Below are positions 46,801 through 56,454 of a DNA stretch of 64,000 nucleotides, in pieces. Made by a program: the position numbers and the translations under genes. This DNA is from Kappaphycus alvarezii (Eukaryota > Rhodophyta > Florideophyceae > Gigartinales > Solieriaceae): positions 248,001 through 312,000 of the forward strand of contig NADL03000748.1 of assembly GCA_002205965.3 (NCBI GenBank), given 5' to 3'. Numbering within the stretch: the stretch's first letter is position 1; each line of letters begins with the position of its first letter. The notes beneath the pieces are model-generated. The model saw only the letters and a list, made by a program, of their open reading frames with translations. It was not told where the DNA came from and did not search any database.

Positions 46801-49800
46801 TCCGTTAGGATGAAGTAAGAACTGTGTACTGCGCTTCGCAAAGCTCGATGAGGGACATTTAGACATTCGCAAATGCACACTGAGGGCATACGGAACGGCC
46901 TCCGTGTCTAAACTGATATTTTTGCTGTGACTCCTCTGAACTGTCATGTCAGCTTCAAAATCCTGCATGAATGCGGATGCAAAAGGCCTAGACTCATCCC
47001 CATCCAAAACATTATTCGGACGTATTCAACAGCGTACTGAACACCCTCAAACTTTGTGCACCATCGCATCTCGTCATCATTTCCTAATTCATTCTTAAAT
47101 ACATTCTTGAGGTGTTGATAGTTAATGCTTCAGAGGAGCATCCGGAATGTCGTGGAATCCGCGCGGTTAGCTCTGACAACTGCATATTGATCATTACTGC
47201 GGACCTCTGCCTGGCAGCTTTTTCCGGGAGAGAATGCGATGCATGACTTGCGATGCTTTGGTCCCCGACCTGATCTAGAACAACTTGAATAACTGGGTTA
47301 ATTCCTTCCATTAACGCTGAGAAATATTGCTGCAATACAAAGGAAAAGCGATAAAGGAGGCAAGCCTTGATTCCTCTAAACGAAGCTTGGAATTCATAAT
47401 GTTCGTTTGCAGCTTGGGTATACATAGAACCCATTCATCTTTCTCCGATGAATTGCTAGATGGGGTACCCTCCCTCGTGTGTTGCGTTACCCGCCGACGC
47501 AGGCACTTTCTCATAGGTTAGCACAGCCCCATGGTCGGCTATAGGGGCAGTTAAGTCCTTCACTGAAAAATTGGAAGTCTCCCCACGCCTTCATATTTGC
47601 GCTCTGATCTCGAAGGAACTTGATCTTGCTGTTCCTCACTTCCACAAACGCGATTGCTCCACCAGAGGCTACCAGCTGAAAACTGAAGCCATCAAATTGC
47701 GAGGTAAGTAATATTCTACTGCGACGACTGGCAGCACCAACAGCTGCCTCTTCCCCGTCACCAAATCCGCATCAGAGCTAGCCTCTCTGGAGATATCTCC
47801 GCTGTGGGACTGCTCGACAGGTGGAGATTGATCGCTAGCAGTCTGATGGGTGGCGTTCGGGCGGCCCTGTACACCCTGTAAAAGAAGGAGGCTAGCCGAA
47901 TATAGGTCTCTCGAATACAGACAACGTTAAGCGAAAGAAAGCGAACAGAAAACGTATGCTCGTTAGAGACCAGATCGAGCGTGTAATGGATATTGACGAA
48001 GTCTTCTCCCATCACGACAGGCCGCCTTACGTTTCCAGTTGCAGAGGACAAACTGCTAGGTGGAGAAAATCCCCTTGATCCCTGAATGTTCCGGCGTGAA
48101 CAAGTTCCCTAAATGCAGCTGTGCGCCCCCTGCTGGCGTCCGTCACAGACCAACTTTGAAGCCTGAAGCTTGCCTGCAAAGTTTTCCTACCCGTTTTCAC
48201 AACACCAGCTTGCATATTCGATGCAATCGCAGTTACGAGTCTAGCTTCGTTTGTGTTTCGAAGTTCGATAGACACCTTCTGAACCAATATTTTCACGTCG
48301 TAAGAGGCAAGAGAAGTCGGTGGGGGCCCGTCCTCATCAACCCACGGGGATATCCGTGCCTCTTGAAATGGCTAGCAATTTGATTCGATTCAGAATAAGC
48401 GATGGCTAAGTCCTCATCATCTCTAGCAACAGCTCGCCACCCATCCCCAGAGGGGTGCCCTGAATACGACCCACTTCGGTGTACAATCTTCGGCCGCAAT
48501 TCTTTTCCCCATCTCGAGCTTCTACAACAATATGCTGGAGTGCGGCTTGCGTCAAAATTAAGTTCAAGCCTGGGATATTTCCCCTTACACGGACTTTTGC
48601 AATTTTGTTGCCATCAAGATTGCTGAGCCTCATCTCCGCGGAAGCATGGGCCACTTGAACTACACTAGAATCTCGCAGAGTTTGAAGGATGAAACGGAGG
48701 GAAAATGGGCGCACTATTCTTTCGACACCCGTCGTATCGGAATGATATGGGATGCAAAATCATGACTTGATAGAGTTTCAACCGTAGGACTTTCAATCCT
48801 TCTTTCAAGATGCTGTGAGATCGCTGTGGACAGGCTTGGAGAGAAGTAAACTCCCAAGTCATCCAGTGTGAGAACATAACTAGAGTAGTGCACATAACGC
48901 GAGTCTTGATCAACATGGGAAGGGTCAACCACTGGTGAACTTTCTGAAGTACAAACACCTAGAGTACCCATGTTCATAACGACAGCTGAAGCAGACTCGA
49001 TTGAACCTGGGAAAATAAACCGTGGCGCTAGGATAACGGCATTGATTTGCATAGGCACTTTGTTAGCAAGCAAAGCCTTCTCTAACTCCATGCGCAGCTC
49101 TGCTATCCTTGCTCCTGCAGCGGCCCCAAGAAATGCCATGATTGGGTCCTGAGCCATTCCTTTTGGCTGCCAGAACTTCAATCCCCACACAAATGAACCT
49201 TTTGGACCGTCAACGATAGCCTCCAAGGTCGCAACAGAGACATCCAGTTTACTGGCGGGTACTGTCGAAGAGCCCATCCCACTTGGACTGGTTTGAGAAT
49301 AGCGGAAGGCAGCAACATACTTCTGCGTGCTATGTTCACAGTGTAGGTTGCCCCAAAATTCGCTTTCTGCAACCCTAAAGGACGAGGAAGGTGTTGAATT
49401 TCTGCTTTCGCTACTGCCCCGAGCTCGCCGTCTCGATTCCTTTCGCTCGGTACCAGAATTGTCACAGGCACTTGGCGTTCGCTCGTTGTCAAGGCTACCA
49501 ACTACTTCGGGTTGGTCTTCCCCAAAATCGTCATCGCCGTTAGAGCATGTGTCATCTTCGTACAGTAACTCCTTGCAGGATTTGATCCGCTTCTGATTGC
49601 CTCAATCGCCTCAGAGACATTGGAAGGGTATGCGAACCCGTCACTTGGTGGACCACTGCTCGTTTCATGCACATCAGGAACTGGAGCGACGCGACTGTAC
49701 ACCATTTTGGTGTCATGTAGAAGATCCCACGCCTCAATATTTCCCAAAAGTGCCTCCACTGTCAAAGATCCTCCTGCTGTGTACATAATGCCGACCTGCA

Positions 49801-51485
49801 AACCTTTCAATTCGAGAGCCACGCGGGGAGTGGACGACTTGGGGTACCCATTCTGAGCTAGCCGAATACTTGCGGCCTGCAGAAGGAATGCTGCTCGAAG
49901 TGCTACGGGATCGCCAGCCCCCTGAGTTGAAAGCATTGACCCAACCTTCGGCTGCCGTGAATCACTTTTTTCATGTGTGGAGCTGGAGGTCCCAATGGAA
50001 TTCCTATGTCTTCTTCAATAGTACGTCTTTCTTCCTCAGATTTCTCATCCGTGTAACCAAGCATTCTCCAAAGTGTACTGACAGTTGTTCCGTCGCTTTG
50101 CTGATCTCCCGCTGTCGGTGAGGCCCGAGCTCCTACAGGACTCCAGTGCTCCCCGTCTTCCTCAATCTAAGATCGACATAGTCTCGAAGCGAAATAACCT
50201 CCTCGTATGAAAGCTCGTCCTCAAACTTTTCGAGCTCGTCTGCAATGTCTCTCGGTTCCTCCACAGCCATACGCCGCGCTTTCAGTAGCGATTTCCGTCG
50301 CACGTAGTACTGGAAACTACGCTCCAGAGCCTCACGAGTGCCCTCCTCCGTAAACATCAGCAACCGTCTCCTTCGCTCACTGAAACCTGGTAGCAATTGA
50401 TCGACCGCCCAGAGCCACCTTCCTTGGGCGTCTTTGGACGAAATCCTCGAGTTGCAAGCTTCGCAAAGTATACTGAGGTTTGCAGCAAGCAAGCATACTG
50501 CACATCATCTAAGTCGATGACAAGGTCTGGAAACCGAACGTCGATATCCACAGGAGGTTCCGTACATGCTTCTGCCGAACCCGCTGATGATCTGCCCGAC
50601 GCAAGAAATCTCAAGCGCAGCGACCCATCCACAGGGTGCAACAAGCACTGTACGTAATCGTCGTCCTTGCTATCTCCGCCACTCGAAATTCCACCCGTGA
50701 CAAACTGCTTTAGCATTTCCGGCGTCTCAAACTTGGTACCACCCCCACCAGGAGCAGTTCCTCCTGATAATCCCGGGGCACCTCTTGGTGTTATTGGCGC
50801 CCAATCAATGCGAAAACCAGTTACCTCCAGCAGCTTCCTAGTTACATTATTGGGACCCTCGGCAATACGTTCCACAAAGGCCTCTTGCCAGTTCTCATCA
50901 GTGGAAATGACTTTGAGTGAGTCGCAGCCGACTGAGGCAACGTACGGCCTACGTGGGTCAGAGAAGGGTCTTCGAAGCGCAACAGAATGCCTTTGAGCGT
51001 AATCTGGATGTTGTCAATGATTTTTGCGCGCAATTGATCGCTCACCAACCATGACGCCCAACGAGTACCCGCGGTGGCCTCATCAGAAACTCCCCAACTT
51101 GCCTCTCGCACAGCATCATCCGTATTCAACTTGGCACGAGTAATGCGCCTCTCACGAATTCGCAGCTCTGAATCGTCGGAGCCGTCACCACGGACCGGAC
51201 GAGCCATGATGGTAATATCCTCCATCAGGATCTGAACCGGTGTTGTACCGATAGTTTTCCATGGAACTTGAAGACGGAGGAGACCGATGAAACCAGCCTC
51301 GACGGTGACGGGAAGGTCCATGCCTAGAGTTTCAAATAACACAGCGAGGGCCTCTGGGCGCAAGGCGACGCCACGAAGCTCAACGAGGCCGGACCACGCG
51401 CCAAATCGGACTGAGTCGCGGTCAATCCCTCCAGGTACTGGCCCAGGACACGGGTGAGAACGTCAGCGAGAACAGATTCCAACAT
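40818..51485 (-). pseudogene. VPS13: VPS13-family bridge-like lipid-transfer protein, frame-broken as written
   Basis: ATG at 51485 opens MLESVLADVLTRVLGQYLEG, the chorein N-terminal motif, then (next frame) GLVELRGVALRPEALAVLFE and TTPVQILMEDITIMARPV. Collinear blocks follow to the C-terminal end: RRRRLLMFTEEGTREALERS (about 50360), LEGLQ/VEALLGNIEAWDLLHD (about 49770), SYVLTLDDLGVYFSPSLS (about 48850), the longest clean frames 46401-45604 and 45607-44588, and a SHR-BD/VAB-like start (PVCTLRSLFRFLNKTEAPVE, about 44760). The VPS13/ATG2 C-terminal domain is NSLVGNPAALFDAVGTGARD (about 41725) with SGVTGLIREPVQGARQGGAG and RAFIGGVAKPVAGALTSS. About 3,500 codons, normal for the family. VPS13 proteins move lipids between membranes at organelle contact sites. 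Roughly twenty frame changes, few stops. The 3' end (41048 or 40818) depends on one of them. No introns evident. Confidence 0.88.
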
Positions 51486-51891
51486 TTTTAGGGGTAGGGA
51501 CTGTTGAGGGTCTTCAGATGAGAAGATCCGCTAGGAAATTGAGAATGGAGAAGTTAGATATTGGACGCAATCTGTACTCAGCAGACGGTTGAAGGCATCG
51601 TCGGGGTGAAGCAGGGGTAAGGCACAATGGTTACGTTGCGATGGGATAGGAATGATTCGAATTCTTCGGGCGAAACAAAACCGTTTTTGATGAGGGAAAT
51701 TAGAATCGGTGATTTCTGATTTCAATCCGAGGTTTATGGTGTTTAGGCTTTTTCGAGAGCGTCAAGCAACGATTCGAAATATTGTACCGTACTGTACCTA
51801 TGGTCGTTTACAGTAATTACAGCTTCTTGCTAGCGTGAAAGTTATTGTCACTTCTACAGTAAGACTCTGGGTCTACCCATTGTCCTCCTCT
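51486..51891. other. VPS13 upstream region
   Basis: Intergenic stretch between the VPS13 start and a TIR-bounded element 400 bases away. It contains a GTAC palindrome (accgtactgtacc, about 51785). No clear TATA or initiator can be assigned. Confidence 0.3.
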
Positions 51892-51948
51892 CTAGTGTCT
51901 ATTCGACAAGTGTCATCAATTGATTACATATGTAGTCAATTGATGACA
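51892..51948. repeat. Left terminal inverted repeat with internal palindrome
   Basis: 18-base perfect TIR followed by a 38-base palindrome centred at about 51929. Confidence 0.8.
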
Positions 51949-52255
51949 TTTTCTACGAACAAAAAATAATTTTAAAATATTCTTTGAACGCCTTTTCGCT
52001 TTCCATTTTCCTTCATGTTCTGCTAGCTGTGCAAGGTTGCCGTTCAGAGCTTTCGCACGTTCACTGCCTCGAAACCAATTTACTCCTGCGCAAGATATGT
52101 TGTAGCGGATGCGCCTGAGTTTATTTGTGTTATAGTAGCTGAAAATCAAAAATCAGATGCACCATGCATCATTTTTTAAAAAATTTTAACAGTAGGGTTT
52201 ATTTCTTGTTCCCTCGAGCATCACGTGGGCATTGTTTTCGTCTGTGCTGGGTGGT

Positions 52256-53748
52256 TACAGTTGGGAGTATCAACGTCAGGAGGATCTGAGCCAGTTGTCC
52301 ACGCTATACGGTGACTTTACGAGGAGCATGGTGAATCGCGGAGTATGCACTGTTAACCGATGACCTTCAAAACGCTTTTAACTTGGTCAGCCGCAGTGCG
52401 ATTTTGACGGAGGTCGAACAGGATTCCCGGAGCTCTTCCCTTGGGTCCATTACACGTACGCGGAAACCGGGTCATCTATGGTGTGGGATGATATGCTACG
52501 GAGCGTGGTTGGCGTGCAGCACGGGGATCCGCTGGGTCCACTTTAATTCTCCCTTGTGCTGCAAGAAGTGACGCTGCAAGAAGTGACGCGGGAACTCAAA
52601 ATCCCCTGGAAAATGTGGGCGACCCACAGGCGGGCCTTCCCTACTCCTATGATGGGTATATACTGTAGTTGGCACCCATGAAGCCATTCGAACGGCACTA
52701 CAGTTCCTCTCCTCCCCAGGTGCGCAGTTTGGGTGTAGACCTCCGCATCGATAAGTGTGCCGGCTGGTGGCCAACCATCCCGACCCTACCTGGTCAGCAG
52801 TCCCTCCCATATGAGCTTCGGCAGAACTATGACGACGGGACAAAAGTGCTCCGCGCTCCCATCGCGTCGGACCTAATCATGGAGCGCGAGTTCACAACGC
52901 ACGTCACTTCGTTACAGCCTCTCCTCAAATCCCTCTTAACCCTGGAGGATACTCATGTAGCTCTCCACCTACTGCGGACCTGCTTTGTGTATGTCGGATC
53001 AACTACCTCTTACGTGTAGTTCTCCCTAATTCCACTCTCAAGGGAGCTGCGGAATTCGACACCGCTGTTGAAGACAGGCTGCGGCGGATGGTGGGCGGGG
53101 TTCTGGACGCCGACACTTTTCGGGAATTACAACTTCCTATTGCGCCCTTTGAGCCCCGCAAGCCAACATTTGGCATCGGGCTCCGCTCCGCTAAGCTGAC
53201 TGCGGCGGCTGCCTTCCTTTCCTTCGTGTCCCACATGTGCCCTGTGCTCTACCCTTCTCCCTGTGCTACCGAACACTGCTCTCCAATCTTACACATCCGC
53301 AGTTCGGGCTCATGACGAGTGGAAGAGCAAGTGGCACCCGAGAAGGTTGTCCAGTTCACGGCTATAGACTCAAGGCAGCGGTTTGGGCAAGGGCAACTCG
53401 CTCTCCCAGTTGAGTAAAAGGCCTTTGACGCCATGCCAAAGGGGTGAGAGGACCGCGGCATTCGGAGCCTCGTTGTCAGTGGATGGTTGTAAGGACTGGC
53501 TTTCATGCCAACCGGCTCTAGACCTGGGCACCTACATCTCGGACCGCAATTATAAGACGTGGTTGCAGTTTCAGGGCACCACTGCTTCCTCCCGCTTCAA
53601 AATGCCACAAGGGGAAATGCCTATGGCACGACTCGCAAGAACGGTTGTTTGTCGCAGACCTCTCCAAAGCCACCCGGCACCCTGTCCTCGAGCCCCGGCG
53701 TCGGTGAGAGCAATTCCGTACAGCGCCTGGTAGCAAACTTCTATTGAG
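52256..53748 (+). pseudogene. LINE reverse transcriptase fragment inside TIR element
   Basis: The plus strand reads QNAFNLVSRSAILTEVEQ (about 52366-52420), the first RT catalytic block, paralleling SNAFNSVERSCFLRSV of the 19.4 kb LINE. A block VVGVQHGDPLGPL follows (about 52505-52545), matching GTHQGDPLAMHL. Then come DLRIDKCAGWWPT and TSLQPLLKSLLTLEDTHVAL (52669-53019 frame), and near the end DWLSCQPALDLGTYISDRNY, a conserved segment before the Cys/His finger. The N-terminal part, the YADD box as such, and the endonuclease are missing or unreadable. Multiple frame changes. Confidence 0.65.
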
Positions 53749-53859
53749 CGTCGGGCATCCACAGCGGGACTGGCGTTGCGGACGATAGACAGGCTGATGC
53801 AGAGAGATGCGTAAAGTAACTGCAGTATTATTTTTTTGAGAAAATTGTCCAAATACCCA

Positions 53860-53923
53860 TGTCATCAATTGATTACAACAATGTAATTAATTGATGACAT
53901 TGGCCTTGTCGAATAGACACTAG
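53860..53923. repeat. Right terminal inverted repeat with internal palindrome
   Basis: Palindrome 53860-53899 followed by the 18-base perfect TIR 53906-53923. Confidence 0.8.
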
Positions 53924-54267
53924 CCTACCTCCTCAAATGCTGTTTTCGCTCTTCTCGGCTCCGGCGCTGCACTTGACGCGGGCGCCGGACCTATGTCTGC
54001 TCGCATGTCCTAGCGAGGGAACAAACATGACTCAACATCCCTCGTTGCGCCGCTGTTGCTGTTTCGAGTGGATTGTCGTCCCGCGCCCCAGCGCACGTGG
54101 GACGACCTGAGAAAGGCGTGTGAGGACGGCTCTTCCACTCGAACAGGGTTTTCAAATTCGCTGTTCCCTATCGCGTTTCAACCTACTGTCTTTGTTACAG
54201 TATCCGAAGGAACGTGGTCTGCACAGCCCCGTCAGTCAATCGGCAAGTGCGTCCGTAGTTTTCTTCA
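53924..54267. other. No gene recognised
   Basis: Two overlapping plus-strand frames of 63-71 codons without motifs, ending at the 87-bp repeat. Confidence 0.3.
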
Positions 54268-54354
54268 TTAGAGCTTTTCTCATAGTTAACAGGAAACCTT
54301 TTAAAGTGTGAGTGCTTCTGTGACGAATGGCTGGTTTTATGAACCAGACAATAG
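54268..54354. repeat. 87-bp dispersed repeat, copy A
   Basis: ttagagctttt...gacaatag; same length and orientation as 56231-56317, sharing aaccttttaaagtgt, tctgtgacgaa and ggctggttttatgaa. Copy A stands alone, without the inverted arms around copy B. The region from here to the transposase relic holds nothing else. Confidence 0.8.
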
Positions 54355-54651
54355 GTCTCAAAGCCAGTTAGTGATTAAATCGCGGAAGACAGGGCAAATG
54401 AAAAAATACCGGGAGACATTGTAAATGATTTACCAAATACCGTTGCCCATTTCCCAGTATCCTAATTACTCAGGAAGCATATGTAACATTCAGAGAAATA
54501 ACAAGAACGTTGGGGAGGTTTAATCATACCGTCAGATGAACAAATCACTAAAAAACTTATGAAAATTCTAAAAAATCAGATGTTCCGACAGCATCCATTG
54601 CCTGCAACAGTGAATGCCGTCAAAACTGGGTCACAAGCTCAAACATCACTA

Positions 54652-55799
54652 CTACTGTACAGTACTCGGCTGCTGCCCCATGCCAGCGCTACTCCTAGCA
54701 CGAAACTGCACATCCATTCTAGCCTTTCGTTTCCTCCGATAGTTTTCCTGCACTTGCCGACGCTTCCTTGCAGTGTTGACACCAATGTCCAACAGGCGAT
54801 TTCTAAACCGATGATACACATCTAAATCTACATTTCGAAGTGGATGCATGTGAATATGGATGTTAGTAAGCGCTACACAACAACGAAAGTAATGATCATA
54901 GCTATCCTCCGCCCATCTCCATTTCTACGACATGACCCCCCACAAACCACACAACCGGCCAAAATAATTTTCCACCACAACGCGATCAGAAGACACTTTG
55001 TCATTCCGTTGCTGATCGGCCCTTGACAAAAGACTGTTCTGTAGCTTCTTTTTGGTAAAATTGCACAAGAGAGCTCAGAAACACCTTGGTAGCCTTTGTC
55101 TGCCAAAACAGCCCAAAACGAGGATACTCTGTAGAAAATTCACCGGTATCCTCGCGGTGGCGTTCCTCTCTCGTTTTACGCAGGCATTGGGGTGTAAATC
55201 GCGATTTTCTTGAAATATAGTCAGGCCCGAAACTGATCCGGGGTCATGCTTGCTACATCCGATCGCAATGCCATTAGGCAAAACTGACATCTAGACTTTG
55301 AACCGGTAGAGCTTGTGTTACCGCCAAAATACAGTTTAACTTCTTGTAGATTTCCACTCGGACGGCATGCTTATTGGAATTTCATGTCGCTTGCGTACCT
55401 TGCATACTTGAAATGAGAAAAAAGAACCCGATCACTTCGTAGTTTATCCATCGTGAATTGAGCTCCCGGTGCCAAAGCTGCGGATTCGTACATGAATTCA
55501 CTGATCATCTTCACAAACCGGTTGACTAAGTCTCTACAGTTGGCCCCTTCTTACCGAACAATCGCGCCAGAAAATCCCATTGCCCTCCGTTCTTCAGTAC
55601 TGTCAGAATCATAAAAAATGCATCTTTACTAGAGACATCGCTCTTTCTTCTTGGCCAATGTTGTAGTGTGTTGTCACATAGTTACCAAATAGGCTCCATG
55701 TATACCCGAATTCCTGCGGATTAAAATTGCACATCCTTAAAATTGCATCGCTACCCCCGGTCTCATGAAATCTGTCGAAGATGGGGCTTGTTGAGTCAT
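54652..55799 (-). pseudogene. DDE_4 (PIF/Harbinger-like) transposase relic
   Basis: On the minus strand from ATG 55799, coherent blocks run in changing frames: FGYTWSLFGNYVTTHYNIG (about 55700), DRVLFSHFKYARYASDMKF (about 55435-55380), SGNLQEVKLYFGG (about 55355), SVLPNGIAIGCSKHDPGSVS (55290 on), VLADKGYQGV (second catalytic Asp, about 55110), VSSDRVVVENYFGRLCGLWG (catalytic Glu, about 54995-54935), then VALTNIHIHMHPLRNVDLDV (about 54870) and an Arg/Lys-rich end to 54652. This is the DDE_4 nuclease of Harbinger-type and related IS5-like transposons. Stops near 55380 and 54920 and five or more frame changes inactivate it. TIRs of the element were not located; it sits between the two 87-bp repeats. 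Confidence 0.75.
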
Positions 55800-56129
55800 T
55801 TTTTCCTCGGAGTCTTCAATTCTATCGTGCGTATAGGCCCTTAAATTGACATCTCGCTCTATCCAGGCCTCAACAAGTAGGCGGAGGCCGTTCGTGGCCT
55901 CTGAGACGGAAATAGGGCAAGGGAGGACGGGTGTGAGTCAGTTTGGATGCTCTCGGGGATGTAAGAGGCATGTTGAAGGCAAGGGATGGTTAGGATGTGC
56001 GGCGTGCTGTTGGTGCTGTGCGTTTTCGGGCTTGTGTGCTATCTGTCTATCGGAGACCCACTGATATTGTAAACAGGCTACTCTTTTGCCAAATGGGCGG
56101 TCTTTTGTTTGCCCGCTCAGTGTCTTTTC
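55800..56129. other. No gene recognised
   Basis: A 72-codon plus-strand frame (55846-56064) with a Cys-rich run (CAACCWCCAFSGLCAIC) but no family match; probably chance. Confidence 0.3.
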
Positions 56130-56449
56130 AAATATTTCGACCTCGCTGTGTGACCACGTGTTTGGTAAATTGAGTCATCAAGTTATCAAAGATATGTTTA
56201 TTGTTTTAGTCATAACAATATCTATATTTATTAGAGCTTTGTTATAGTTAGCAGGGAACCTTTTAAAGTGTTAGTAATTCTGTGACGAAGGGGCTGGTTT
56301 TATGAAACAGACAATAGAAATATATATTGTTATGACTAAAACATGACCAACAGAAATATATATTGTTATGACTAAAAAAATTAACATATCTTTGATGCAA
56401 ACATGACTCAATTACCAAATCTGTGTCACACAGCGAGGTCGAAATATTT
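56130..56449. mobile_element. Fold-back/MITE-like inverted-repeat element
   Basis: The left arm (56130-56229) begins aaatatttcgacctcgctgtgtg, contains ttggtaaattgagtcat and atcaaagatatgtt, and ends tagtcataacaatat. The right arm (about 56352-56449) is its reverse complement in the same order. Between them lie copy B of the 87-bp repeat (56231-56317) and an extra copy of aaatatatattgttatgactaaaa. The whole could fold into a hairpin of about 100 base pairs. The element abuts the truncated gag knuckle of the second Gypsy. No coding capacity. Confidence 0.75.
56231..56317. repeat. 87-bp dispersed repeat, copy B
   Basis: Sits exactly in the loop between the fold-back arms. Same orientation as copy A at 54268-54354. 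Confidence 0.8.
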
Positions 56450-56454
56450 GCCAC

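Larger units (their letters stand above)
51892..53923. mobile_element. TIR-bounded element with self-complementary ends, enclosing LINE fragment
   Basis: ctagtgtctattcgacaa at 51892-51909 is the exact reverse complement of 53906-53923. Just inside each end is a near-perfect palindrome: 51911-51948 (tgtcatcaattgattaca and its complement) and 53860-53899. The two ends can pair with each other, and each can fold on itself. Between them, 2,032 bases carry a decayed LINE RT-to-C-terminus fragment (52256-53748) and no transposase I can recognise. Flanking sequences (cctcctct and cctacctc) do not make a clean target duplication. Most likely a non-autonomous DNA element that captured, or was invaded by, a LINE. 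Confidence 0.65.
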
